Notes: generated by a model not told the origin, from the letters alone. Numbered from the stretch's first letter, positions 1-10,088 are shown. The stretch: 27,117 bases of DNA from Nemertoderma westbladi (GCA_032718475.1 JAUCBJ010000164.1:1-27117); one strand, 5' to 3'. Program-made: numbers and translations.

Positions 1-355
1 TGTCATGTATTTCTAATGGCGCCGTTTTAACTGCACCGGAGTGATTTTGTACAGGAACTATAGATGTTGGAAGACATAAAGGATGCCATCGTGGGTCAAC
101 GTGCGGTTGAAGAAGTTTCGCCGCTTTGAAGATACGTAGATTACAGAGCGCTATATACACGTCGCAGAGACGGCAACCCTTCAATCCGGCTATGTGGATT
201 ATGCGACTTGCCCTATTATCAGTGATTTCTATAGGTGGGATTCCCAACTGCGCCCCTAAGGCAAGGTAAACCTCGGGATCCCCCAATGAATCAACTATTT
301 TGTAAGTCTCAAAGAGCGGCCTAGTTAGCCGTACATCTTCGAGGAAGATAACCAT
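1..355 (-). CDS. Partial ORF running off the left edge; possible death-fold domain
   Basis: Reading the minus strand from ATG at 355 down to base 1 gives 118 codons with no stop; the frame is still open at the window edge. An in-frame stop lies upstream (plus-strand 407-409), so 355 is the first ATG. The peptide starts MVIFLEDVRLTRP. Residues about 30-85 have the hydrophobic spacing of a death-like domain: an LGAQLGIPPIEI segment resembling the helix 1-2 region, then a later ALCNLRIFKAAKLL stretch resembling the last helices. This is pattern resemblance only; I do not recognise a specific family. The ATG is about 70 bases from the end of an old LTR lying on the same strand, so an LTR-driven transcript would read through it. 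It could be an exon, a gene fragment or a chance ORF. Confidence 0.35.
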   Translation of the reverse strand, partial: MVIFLEDVRLTRPLFETYKIVDSLGDPEVYLALGAQLGIPPIEITDNRASRIIHIAGLKGCRLCDVYIALCNLRIFKAAKLLQPHVDPRWHPLCLPTSIVPVQNHSGAVKTAPLEIHD

Positions 356-420
356 GATTACTACTACATTTAGAACATCACAATGAAAATGTACCCGTAC
401 GCAGTTTTAGTACTGGTGGT

Positions 421-425
421 ATGGC
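421..425. repeat. Target-site duplication (ATGGC), left, of old solo LTR
   Basis: ATGGC lies immediately before the minus-strand LTR end (TGTTCGCGC at 426) and again immediately after its other end (CTTTTACA ending at 12198), as ATGGC at 12199-12203. A 5-bp duplication fits BEL/Pao integration. Confidence 0.85.
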
Positions 426-710
426 TGTTCGCGCTTTTAGACCTTTAGCAGTTTAACCTGCCAATTTTAGTTGTCCTCTTGTTTATAAATCGACTTTAGC
501 CTTTTACCAATTACCTAGTGTACTGAAGTTACATCAGCCGAAGCCAGTCCGTGCGCGGCGTATGACCCACGGTGTGGGAGACTGGATTCGGATTCCTTGG
601 GAATTATTGCAGTGTAGACCTACTGTATTATTCGATTGATCGCTACTATATAATCTCTGACAACTATATTCACTTTCGGGGAAATATTAACAGTTCCTTT
701 AGGACGTGGC
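426..710 (-). mobile_element. Old solo LTR of BEL/Pao type, left part
   Basis: Read on the minus strand, this segment aligns with the 3' third of the young LTR at 711-1967. Shared blocks include GAACTGTTAATATT, TCAGAGATTATATAGTA and GCGCGCACGG-like stretches, and the terminus GTCTRAAAGCGCGAACA. Divergence is clearly greater than between the two young LTRs, roughly three quarters identical by eye. The match breaks exactly at the young insertion and resumes at 11348. There is no internal retroelement sequence between its two ends other than the young insertion, so it is a solo LTR made by LTR-LTR recombination of an earlier element on the opposite strand. Confidence 0.88.
706..710. repeat. Target-site duplication (GTGGC), left, of young BEL/Pao element
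   Basis: GTGGC directly precedes the 5' LTR (TGTAAAAGCC at 711) and directly follows the 3' LTR (GCGAACA ending at 11347), as GTGGC at 11348-11352. The perfect 5-bp duplication fixes both element ends. Confidence 0.93.
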
Positions 711-1967
711 TGTAAAAGCCTTTGCTGAATTGCCCCGTTATTTTTATTATCTTTTACATTAAAATACTCTGTAGTTGATTTAATAAGTGTAAGAGACCGT
801 ATTATTGCTGTATCGGTGTTTTTAGAGGATCTAAGACCTATTTCCTCCGTATGTGTACTGTGAAAGGCATATTTTATGATTCTATGGCAATTCGTGACGC
901 AAAAGGGTGATAGCTACTCTTGAACAGTAGTTACTATGACTACGGTTAACAGCTGACATTCATACGTGTTGATTTCCTTTGTTCTACGGCGTCTCTCAGT
1001 TCAGTCAGCCAATTAGAGCGTTTTTGTGGCTCCTTGTACAGAAAATTTCCGAGAAATGACGCAATGCCTATGTACAGTGTTTACATTCAGTCCTGAGCCT
1101 AAGAAAGAACGGCTTGGAAGTATTTTGTGCCTTACTGTTTTTAGTCTTACACTAGTAGGTTTAATTATAAAGGGCATATATCCTTTAACCTAACGCTACT
1201 GACCTGCGGCCCCAACGACTACTGCGGACTGCTAACTGATCATACATCCTGACTGCTGAAACATTGCAAACTCGTAACAATCAGTGTTCAGTTGTTGTTT
1301 TATACTGCTATTTACTGTCAGTTCTTCATAATATGGTTGATGCATTATTATATTTGGAATAACGATAAATAACCCCGCAACCCAATATTCTTGATATACC
1401 GAAGGTAAGAGAGAAAGGTTACCAATAACGATTGTGACTTATGTTAAAGTGGTTTGAAGTGAATCTAATGTTATTTGATAGACCCTACATGAGTCAGCCT
1501 GTGTTCCTTTTATATGTGACTAAAATCAGTGAAGATTGGCAGATTAGTGTGCAGTATTGTGCAGCATTGTGTATGAGTGAGTCTGTTAAAGAAGCAATTC
1601 CTAAAGAATGCGCCATATATGTGAATTATAATTAAGCCATATCGTTGTGAGTAGTTTAAGTCATAACTCTGTTTATATAGATAAAGCGCCACGTCCTAAA
1701 GGAACTGTTAATATTACCGAAGGTGAATAATATTGTCAGAGATTATATAGTACTGTCAGTCGAATAATACATTAGGCTTACATAGCAATAAAATTAAACC
1801 GTCGAACCCAATCTCCCGGGAATATCCAGCGGGTGAATGGTCGCGCACGGATTGGTTTCGACTAGTGTAGTGAATCAAATACTTGTCATAGACTAAAAAC
1901 AGATTTAATATCTAGAAGACATCTTGATTTGGTGGGTTAAACTGCCAAAGGTCTGAAAGCGCGAACA
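711..1967 (+). repeat. 5' LTR of the young BEL/Pao element
   Basis: Direct repeat of 10089-11347, beginning TGTAAAAGCC and ending AAAGCGCGAACA. I count three substitutions (near 895, 1072 and 1128) and one 2-3 bp indel near 1194 against the 3' copy. The small open frame inside (64 codons, 1441-1635) occurs identically in both copies and shows no protein signature, so I do not call it a gene. Confidence 0.95.
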
Positions 1968-2250
1968 TTAAAGGATATAGCTTCTTTATTGCAGTAAGCA
2001 ATAAAGTCGAAAGTACCGGTCGACCGGTAACCAGTAGGCCTGACTGCCTGATCATCCGGACCGGTACCTACAACAGTACAGGTACAGCAGTATTATTCGA
2101 TTTGATTATATATGCCGATAGGTCTTAATAATTAATCGGGGACGCCTGGTTTTTATTGGGATTTTACTTAGGCCTATTTCTGTCAGTTTTATTTGTTTGT
2201 AGGCCAGTATTGAACAGAAGGCGTGTAAACCTGATCAGATTGTACAGACA

Positions 2251-2826
2251 ATTTGTAGGCTGAGCTGTTGTCTGATTGCTGTTAAGTCTGAACGGATTAC
2301 AGTGTGTGTAGAGCACTTGTCCGATTAAGTACGGTTAGGAAGTAGGGGCAGCCAATGCGGTAAGGTAAACCCCCAACTAAAGAATAAGTCGCACTACTGG
2401 GTTAGAGCGCATACTCCCTAATCATTTCGGAGTCTGCATGTCCTGTGGTTTATTTAGGCTTGAGAGTAGTCTGCCATCGTTTAGTCTGTACTTTGTTTGT
2501 GTAAGTCTGTACGGGTAGTGTATAATTTTATTTAAATAATTTGTAGGCTGGATAGTTGTCTGGCTGTTATTAAGTCTGAACGGATTGCCGCGTGTGTAGA
2601 TCATCTGTCCGATTAAGTACGATTAGGCAGTAGGGGCAGCGAACGCTGTAAGGTAAACCCCCAACTAAAGAATAAGTCGCACTACTGGGTTAGAGCGCAT
2701 ACTCCCTAATCATTTCGGAGTCTGCATATACCGTAGTTTGTTTAGGCTTGATAGTAGTCTGTCAGTGTTCGGTCTGTATTTTGTTTGAGTAGTTTGTACG
2801 CGTAGCGTAATATTTATTATTCAGAG
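2251..2826 (+). repeat. 288-bp tandem duplication in the leader, with a 79-bp invariant core
   Basis: Unit 1 is 2251-2538 and unit 2 is 2539-2826, both starting ATTTGTAGGCTG. The first about 110 bases are roughly 85 percent identical and the last about 100 roughly 80 percent. The middle 79 bases (2361-2439 and 2649-2727, from TAAGGTAAACCCCC to GGAGTCTGCAT) are identical. The core contains a possible stem ACTCC/GGAGT around an 11-base loop. Confidence 0.85.
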
Positions 2827-3757
2827 TTTATGCGATTATTCGCAACATTCAAGTCCCCAAGTTTGTTCCTACAGTAATTGTGTTTGTTATACATACCGCT
2901 ATAGTTAAATTAACCCCGGTACTACACGGGCTGCTCGGCGTAGGTAAAGACTGGTGATTTTGTGCATCGGTCACTCCAGCAGATGCCGTGGTTCTTTTAG
3001 CTGTTCAAGTATATTTAACTACTGATTATTTGTTGTACAAGTACTTGTACCTAATTTAGGGTTTAGTGTACAGTGCTTTCCGAAGTAATTATTGTAGACA
3101 TTATATCTGTGTTGTAAAGTGGTTGATAGGCACATTCGATTAGCTCTATTAACTTCTAGGTAGGAACACTCCGTGATACATAACGTAGAACCTATAGCGA
3201 TACGGCTATAGGTCGTCAGGCGGTGGTATTTTCCTATCTAGACAACGCAGTGTATTTACTACTACTTATTATTTCAAATACCGTAGTACTCTGTCCGTTG
3301 TAATAACCGGTTATCTAACCCTTTGTTAGGCTGGTTTGTAGACTTCTTGTAAAATTACCCTAAAAAATTCGTATTTGTGTTTTTGTAAATTTTTGTGTTT
3401 ATTTAGAGATTGTAATCTCAACCCGAATTGTACGTAATTTGTAGTATTAAGTAACTTAGGTAAATTAGTATTATTTGTTTTAGTGTCTTATAAGTAACAC
3501 TTCATTGAAAGCGCACCGCTTTGTGTAGTGATTACCCCTCAGAAATAATAACATTTATTTCAAACATTGACAAAACCCATTAAAACGGGTATATATATAT
3601 TATAAATCAAATCTAACGATTTATAAATAGTAGGCCTACCATATAACAACTAGGTCTCCATATCAGTTGGACTACTGCTCAAATAACGGTAATAAAGTAA
3701 GTAAAGTAACAAAGTAACCCTAAAGTAACAGAAATTCAATTATTTGAAATAATTGAT

Positions 3758-4040
3758 ATACCGGTATTTACGATAGGCCTATTATCTTTATTTCTATAAA
3801 TCTAGGCTGAAATTATACCGGTACTTGTAATTAATTCTATTTCAGAATTATATATCCTACAAACTGTAAGCTGTATACCGGTATTCCCGATAGGCCTATT
3901 ATATATTTATATATATTTGTGCTAAAATTATACCGGTATTCTGTGATAAACCTAGTCTGTAATAATAGTTATATATACTATAAGCATACCGGTATTCTAA
4001 TATATTATATATATCACGCTACACTGAGTAGCAGTATCGG
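3758..4040 (+). repeat. Degenerate tandem repeat, about 55-60 bp, anchored on ATACCGGTA
   Basis: ATACCGGTA recurs at 3758, 3815, 3875, 3930 and 3986, spaced 57, 60, 55 and 56 bases. Between the anchors are related AT-rich stretches, some with GATAGGCCTATTAT. The array ends about 90 bases before the Gag ATG. Confidence 0.75.
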
Positions 4041-4130
4041 TAATTAATTACTAGGCTAGCAGTTAATACTGAATTACTAGACTTGCTTAGACTGTAATAT
4101 AGCAGTAGGCATTCAACTGTACAAACAAAA

Positions 4131-7100
4131 ATGTCTGACACAAAACGGGCACTGTCAGATAGTCTTTTGAAAGGTATTAGAATCAGCCTTAGACTTGGAC
4201 AGTATCTTGAAAAGATAGAAGCGGAAAGAAAAGCAGCAGCGGCAGCTGCAGAAGCGGAAAGAGAGGTGCAGCAGCGGGTCCGGGAGTTGGAAGAGACTGT
4301 TCAACAGCTAAAGGGAACCGTAAGAGAAAGTAAGTTAGAATTACAGGAAGTGCAGCAAAGTATCGCTTTAGAATGCGATAAATTAGTAAATACACAAAAG
4401 GGTATACCACCACCCCCTGTAACAATGTGTCAACCCGTTAGGTCTGAAGTATCCCATGCGCAAGGTGTGGAGCCTACACGCATCTATACTGCTAGCGAAA
4501 TAGAAACTCCTATAGTGAACCCTATTAAGGGTAATTATAGACCTGTTGATAATGATATTCCATATAGAACTGATCATAATCCGAGAAATTTATATGCCGA
4601 TAACTCGATATTAAATAGCACGATGGCCCAAGAAAGTTTTACGCGTCAAATGGCTAGAACCGAAGCCCGGCAAGCGGTAAAGGTGGGAGAGATCGTTAAG
4701 TTCAATGGAGATGAGATGAAATGGTTACCTTTTAATGAATATTACAAAGATAACATACAGAACTCCGTACTATATAATGGAGAAAAACTTAGATACCTCA
4801 TCGAGTGCTTGGAAGGATCTCCCAAGTTAATGGCGTTAAGGTTTATTGGACATCCAGACGGATTAAGACAAGTTTGGGATACATTAAACATCAGGTATGG
4901 TAATAGGAATAACATAGCTGGGTATTTGTATGCAAAATTAATGGCGCCCCGAAAGTTTCTTAGCAGCGGGATTATAGAGTTTTCCGATGAGATTCAGGAG
5001 ATCTGTAGACAATTAGATTGGCTAGGTAAGTCTCATGAATACCAGAATTCTATGGTTGTAAGAGCCTTAGCATCTGCTTTGCCCAAGGGTGGAGTAGGTA
5101 CACGCTGGGATAAGAAGGTGTTATATATGATGGAACAACAACGACGAGACCCTACCATGACTGATCTCATGTCATTCTTAGATAGAGAAGTGAAATTACA
5201 GCTCCTAAGGCAGTCCAGAGAGAAGACATTGGAAAACAAGGTAAGTGAGAAACCCGTTTCTAGGAGAAGGGTAACACCAGTATGTTATACCGACGACGGT
5301 GAAAGCCAAACCTCTCAAGGAGAGGACAGCGGGAAAGACACTGACAGGCCTTATTATGTCAATAAAATGCCTAAAGAACAGGTAAGTAAATCCAAGTCTC
5401 GACCCAATGACAGAAAGGAACCGGTACAAAAAACCCCTCCTACGTCTCCTAAAGGAATTCAGGTGAGAAAGCCCGAGGAAAGAACAAGTGTGCACCACAT
5501 AGCACAGGTTAAAGTAAGTAACATCAAGCCGAAATGTGTGCTGTGCGACGGGCCCCACCGTTTAAATGCTTGTGATAAATTCCTGAGGAAATCACTCGAG
5601 GATAGACGTGAAGTCATGTGGGATAAGCGGTTGTGTTATAATTGCCTCAGACGAGGACACCAACGGCGAACCTGTAACTCCGACGCAAGGTGTGCAAAGT
5701 GCGGCGCAAAACATCATATCTTGTTGCACACGGAATTCGAACGAAACAGCCCGAGTCAGGTAAGTGAGTCCGAACTACATGTCCAATTCAGTGATGTGAA
5801 CGACACTGATCAATCTGAGATGGAAGGATTCTATACGGACGAGTTCTCCGACCAAAACGAATCCTGTTACCTAATAAACACCACCGCAGTGTATCGAGCA
5901 CTCGTGTATGAGAAAGACACAGACAGCGACCTTACCTTAACTACTTCCGATCAACAACCATCTTGGAAAGCGCCAACTTCCAATATAGGAATCCGAGAAT
6001 TTCCTGTAGTCCAGTTACGGGTCCACGGACCTCAGAAGAGCTATATAGTGAACGCCCTCCTGGACTCCGGTAGCACAGGAACATTCATCGATAGGGAACT
6101 AGCCGAAGTCATCTTTGCTGGACAACCCAAGTTCCGAACCAAGCTAAACCTGTCAGGGATCATGCAGGTTTGGAATTCTACTGTAGCTGCCGACTATTAT
6201 ATATGTGAGTTGTCCACCCCCCAGGACGAACTAGGAGAACATAGCATCAGGTCAGTGAAAATGGTGGCTATAAAGAACTTCGCTACTACTCAAGCAGACC
6301 TTTATAATTGGGACGAGGATGAGAGCATCCAACATCTTAACATACCTCGATTCCAGACTGATTATCCTGGAGTGCAAATACTCATCGGCCAAAACGCGCA
6401 TGAGGCGCTGGAGACATTAGAGAAACGGCCTGCTCAACCGCGGCCCCTACAGACCTATACGGTAAGAACTAGAGTAGGTTGGTACCTTACTGGACCTTCC
6501 CGTAGAACGCTCAGGGAAAGACTGCTTCAAGATCGCGTCTGCCAGGTGAGTGAATGGGAAGATGATACTAGTGAGGGAGACGACCCAACTGAGGGAACAC
6601 CACACTCCTCAGATAATGACAATCTTAGCTCCAATGTAGATCAATGGAGATATTGCCCCAAGAAGTTTAATCCAACGGACATCGCTTCCAGAGGAGCAAC
6701 TCCTCAAGAACTGACAGATACTATAGACCGGTTAGGTGAACCCGACTTCCTGAGTAAGGAGAATGAATGGCCTCCCCATCTTACTCCGACTGAGATTAGA
6801 CCAGCCAAGGGAGCGGAGAAAGTCGAACCTGAAACCCGGACGGGTGGATCGGAGTTATTTGAACCCGGGATAGATCTGTCGGTATTACATGTTGTCAGGG
6901 ACGACGCCGTGGATCTGGGCCTCCCCTCCGCGAGTGGATCCTTCATGAAGATCAGAGAGAGCGATTGGAGCTCTGGAACATCAGACGTCTCGCAGGGACT
7001 CTCACCTCTCCTGCAGAGAGCGACGGACCACTATAGCTCCTGGAATCGGCTTTGTGACGCCGTCATATACTTTGAGCGATGTTTCTATCGTCACTATTCC

Positions 7101-7274
7101 AGGACGAAGAGGAAACCTGGAATTGTATTCAGGATGCAGCGACTCAATCACCCAGTCGGTCGTTTGTGTTTATCGGAAGGGAATGGAGGACTCTCCGGAA
7201 ACTGTGGAAGACAAGATTCTCATCCCACGACCACCTCCCTAATCCTTCAAACATCTAGGGACTCCATAACATAG
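4131..7274 (+). CDS. BEL/Pao-type Gag-protease polyprotein fused to an RNase H/pre-integrase remnant
   Basis: 1047 residues, uninterrupted. Residues about 24-85 are a charged coiled coil. Residues about 185-345 match DUF1759 (Pao-type Gag; FNGDEMKWLPF, then LRYLIECLEG). Three zinc knuckles follow: C469/C472/H476/C481, C502/C505/H510/C515 and C521/C524/H528/H533. The DUF1758 aspartic protease starts near residue 623, with catalytic LLDSGST (D645), ILIG at 750-753 and GWYLTGP at 783-789. From about residue 838 the protein resumes at WRYCPKKFNPTDIASRG, a motif that normally lies at the end of RNase H in BEL/Pao Pol, followed by pre-integrase sequence (HYSSWNRL near 967-974). All of reverse transcriptase and most of RNase H are missing between, yet the frame is kept. 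Beyond about residue 990 I see no integrase; the tail may be frameshifted or unrelated. The product could form particles and process itself but could not copy or integrate its RNA. Confidence 0.9.
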   Translation: MSDTKRALSDSLLKGIRISLRLGQYLEKIEAERKAAAAAAEAEREVQQRVRELEETVQQLKGTVRESKLELQEVQQSIALECDKLVNTQKGIPPPPVTMCQPVRSEVSHAQGVEPTRIYTASEIETPIVNPIKGNYRPVDNDIPYRTDHNPRNLYADNSILNSTMAQESFTRQMARTEARQAVKVGEIVKFNGDEMKWLPFNEYYKDNIQNSVLYNGEKLRYLIECLEGSPKLMALRFIGHPDGLRQVWDTLNIRYGNRNNIAGYLYAKLMAPRKFLSSGIIEFSDEIQEICRQLDWLGKSHEYQNSMVVRALASALPKGGVGTRWDKKVLYMMEQQRRDPTMTDLMSFLDREVKLQLLRQSREKTLENKVSEKPVSRRRVTPVCYTDDGESQTSQGEDSGKDTDRPYYVNKMPKEQVSKSKSRPNDRKEPVQKTPPTSPKGIQVRKPEERTSVHHIAQVKVSNIKPKCVLCDGPHRLNACDKFLRKSLEDRREVMWDKRLCYNCLRRGHQRRTCNSDARCAKCGAKHHILLHTEFERNSPSQVSESELHVQFSDVNDTDQSEMEGFYTDEFSDQNESCYLINTTAVYRALVYEKDTDSDLTLTTSDQQPSWKAPTSNIGIREFPVVQLRVHGPQKSYIVNALLDSGSTGTFIDRELAEVIFAGQPKFRTKLNLSGIMQVWNSTVAADYYICELSTPQDELGEHSIRSVKMVAIKNFATTQADLYNWDEDESIQHLNIPRFQTDYPGVQILIGQNAHEALETLEKRPAQPRPLQTYTVRTRVGWYLTGPSRRTLRERLLQDRVCQVSEWEDDTSEGDDPTEGTPHSSDNDNLSSNVDQWRYCPKKFNPTDIASRGATPQELTDTIDRLGEPDFLSKENEWPPHLTPTEIRPAKGAEKVEPETRTGGSELFEPGIDLSVLHVVRDDAVDLGLPSASGSFMKIRESDWSSGTSDVSQGLSPLLQRATDHYSSWNRLCDAVIYFERCFYRHYSRTKRKPGIVFRMQRLNHPVGRLCLSEGNGGLSGNCGRQDSHPTTTSLILQTSRDSIT

Positions 7275-7286
7275 CAACATATGGAG
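7261..7286 (+). other. Hairpin overlapping the Gag-protease stop codon
   Basis: ACTCCATA and TATGGAGT form a perfect 8-bp stem around an 11-base loop. The TAG stop (7272-7274) lies in the loop. This may be chance or the residue of a former recoding or polymerase junction. Confidence 0.4.
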
Positions 7287-8750
7287 TGGGTGTGTGACTC
7301 TATTATTTTATATTATTTTATTATTTTTATATTTACGTATGTATTACTATGTAATTTTATTATAATCGTTTTCTTTAATTTTATTCAGTAGAATGTTATT
7401 TTAGCGATTATTTAGTAGATTAGTGCAATATATTCGTGTTTATTACGTACATACTTACTTATATTATATTTAGTGCGACGGCGAAGAAATAATTATTTTT
7501 TCTCTTTCCTTACTGTCCGTATTATATTATAAATACGTAACTACAGTAAGATGAAATGTCTGTACTTATTAAAGTACAATAAAGCCACTACTATATTTAA
7601 GTATTATTGGTAGGCAGAGTATTAGGAATGCAAAGTTCAGATCCTCGTGTCTCGGCTAAACCAAGCTCTGGGTAGACCTTGGAAACGACTTGCCTCTTCA
7701 CACTGACATTGCTTCGTGCGATATTGCTCTCATACCGTATATTAAATAATACATATAGTAGCGTGATGTCCCTTTAACAGTAGCGTATAACGCAAAATAA
7801 ATCTGTTAAACCCTTTGACCATCTGTAATTCTAGTCGATTAAGATATCGCGGCACCCACCGATATACTTGAAAGACAAATTCTAGAATCAGTGGTTAACG
7901 TCCCCAGACAAGTTCTGGAATAAATCGGTGCCCATCTCAAATATTAATTAATTAATATTTGCAAAATCTAATAAATCAAAATCTGTAAAATTCAGATCCT
8001 TCAATAATTCTAGTCAATTAAGATATCGTAGTATTTACCGATATTCTTAAAAAGACAATTGTCATAGAATTAAGGATCTTGTGTCCCCAGACATGTTCTG
8101 GAATCCAAATATGTCCATTTAATTATCAAATAATAAAATTTCAGGGAATCAATTTAAATTCATGCCTTTTAATGAATTTAATAAATTGCCATTTTACGCA
8201 ATTTATAAAGTTCCCAAAATTCCATTAATTAATAGATCAAGGGAGCGGAGATTTATCTTAGCATGCGTATGAGTGTGTGAAAGTCTCCCAAACATAGTCA
8301 ATAGCCGATAAAATTCATAAAGTCATGTATAAAACAGAACATTGACTATTAAAGAATTACTATTAAATAACATCCCAGATCTGTATGCATTGGAATCACC
8401 CTAATTCTACCGCTAGCTTTGCATAATGTCACCATAGCAACAACCACGCTAGAATTAGAATTGAGTTAAAAGAACAATAGAAAGCTTGTCCCATTGAATA
8501 GCATAGGGAATAAATAGCGCACTGCTAGTATCCAAGGATACATAATAATACAGTGACATTCTGGAAGGCATTGACTAACGGACAAGTGGCCCGAATGTGT
8601 GTAATTTGTGACAAGTTGTGTGTGTGGTATTTGTGAGTTTATAGGTGAATGTTACTGCTAAGGTGTGTTTACAGTAGCTAGTCGCAATCGTAAAAGTAAC
8701 CTAACTCTCCAAGGAAACCTGAAGTACATCTAAGCCTTTGGGACGGACAG
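7275..8750 (+). other. AT-rich trailer of the BEL/Pao element, first part
   Basis: No open frame with protein-like content is visible. A canonical AATAAA occurs at 7578-7583, about 300 bases after the stop. A diverged tandem duplication of about 180 bp lies at 7826-8150. No integrase signature was found in any forward frame. Confidence 0.6.
7826..8150 (+). repeat. Diverged tandem duplication, period about 179 bp
   Basis: TAATTCTAGTCRATTAAGAT begins units at 7826 and 8005. Both continue with CCGATAT, then GTCCCCAGACA and GTTCTGGAAT. The units differ by many substitutions and small indels. Confidence 0.75.
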
Positions 8751-10010
8751 TTGAGTGACTTGTGCCGGTTGTCGTTGTCGTTGTGCGGCTACGTCGTTGG
8801 CGAAAGTACAGCGGCGACGACACATCGGCGCTGAGGATCTCGTACTGTCCGGGGTTGATTGGGGTAGGCAGCGACGCCCGCTCGCCTAAATATAAACTCA
8901 TTATAATATGGATAAACTCATATATAGCAGATATGACGGAGTTGATAGAAGATGGTCTTGTCATCCTATCGATTTACACAATACGGACTATGTCGACTAT
9001 ATATCCTGCCCAGCGGAGTCGGAACCATAAACGGAAATTCGAATGCGAAAATTCTATTCGAAATCGACTCGAAAGAAAAGACACTTAAGAAACAAATGGA
9101 CGCGGTAACTCCAACGTATATTTGGAATTCTTGATAGAAGCATTGTAACAACAAATAAATATCACCCGCGTTTACCCTACCAGACGTGCGTCTTTGGTAT
9201 TATTACGATAAATGCCCTAGACCCAACTAATAAACGGAAAGACATAAACATCCACGTAAACCGAAACTTGTTGACGTATCACCTATGCTCACTCGGCTCG
9301 AACGATCCTGGAGTAAACCTACGATCAGAGTCCCGGAATACTCGGTCAAACCTCCTCATTCCTTAGTTGGACCTCAGACCTGCGATCTTGGTGGTGTCGC
9401 GGATCCTCGCGGACTGTATTCACTGTTCAAAGATCTAGTGCTACCCTAACAATTAATCGGTAACACTCCGACAGTGATTTCTAGCTAGCCGCCCATCTTA
9501 CCTAGCCGGATTGTGACGCGGACACCTAATATCACTATCCAACCGTATGGTCGTCCACGTTTAACGCGATACAACCCCTCATCAAGGTGAAGGAGAGCGT
9601 TGTACGAAACGAGTTAAACGCTATTTTATAAAGATCAAAAAGGAAACCTGCGTTTGTTCAGATAAACGTAAGTTATAACAGTGAGTCCAATCGATAAACG
9701 AATTGGCCTTATCTCAATTCGATTGGGAAATCCAGAATCTCTAAGAAGTTATCGAACTTGGACGATCCTATTCTCTGCGAGAGTTTTTGGATGAACGTAT
9801 CCAGCTACGAGCGGAGGAAAATCAGCTCGAGGAGAAGCATATCGAAACGGCAGATACCTCGACCACAATCCTACACCTTCTGATGCAATCATATTGCACC
9901 CTTCACCCAGGAGTTATGGCCCTCCTAGTAAAGTGGCTCCCCCCAAAGAGAAAAAGACTCTTGCTAGCCTCAAAAAACTGCGTAAACGCCGTCTGCGTAA
10001 GAAAGACTAA
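8751..10010 (+). pseudogene. Decayed coding-like stretch of unknown origin in the retroelement trailer
   Basis: The GC content rises above the surrounding trailer and stop-free segments succeed one another in different frames. 8908-9030 opens with MDKLIYSRYDGVDRRW. 8952-9134 ends in TYIWNS. 9109-9366 gives 85 residues with YHPRLPYQTCVFG. 9745-9900 gives a charged helical stretch (RAEENQLEEKHIETAD). 9795-10010 ends in a very basic tail, KKLRKRRLRKKD, just 78 bases before the 3' LTR. I recognise no domain; in particular no integrase HHCC or DDE motif is evident. It could be a degraded third ORF, captured host sequence, or several chance frames. Confidence 0.35.
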
Positions 10011-10080
10011 CTGTTTAGAGTATCTTTATGTTTTAGAAACTGTGATTTTTATATTTTATAGACTGAAAATCCCATTTTCT

Positions 10081-10088
10081 GGGAGCGG
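10081..10088 (+). promoter_or_regulatory. Candidate polypurine tract before the 3' LTR
   Basis: GGGAGCGG abuts the 3' LTR start. It is short and has one pyrimidine, so the assignment rests mainly on position. Confidence 0.4.

Larger units (their letters stand above)
1968..4130 (+). other. Long untranslated leader of the BEL/Pao element
   Basis: No ORF with protein-like content is present between the 5' LTR and the Gag start. No TGG-starting primer-binding site is evident right after the LTR; the first bases are TTAAAGGATATAGC. The leader holds a 288-bp tandem duplication (2251-2826), a short inverted block near 2005-2035 rich in ACCGGTC/GACCGGT, and a degenerate 55-60 bp tandem repeat centred on ATACCGGTA (3758-4040). 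The Gag ATG sits in a favourable context (ACAAAAATGT). Confidence 0.7.

Noticed and set aside
1441-1635. 64-codon ORF, identical at 10821-11015
   Set aside because: It lies inside both LTRs, so its duplication is explained by the LTRs; the peptide has no recognisable motif.
2361-2439. tRNA gene in the invariant leader core
   Set aside because: GGGTTAGAGCGC resembles a D-arm and ACTCC/GGAGT an anticodon stem, but the loop is 11 bases and no T-arm or acceptor stem is present.
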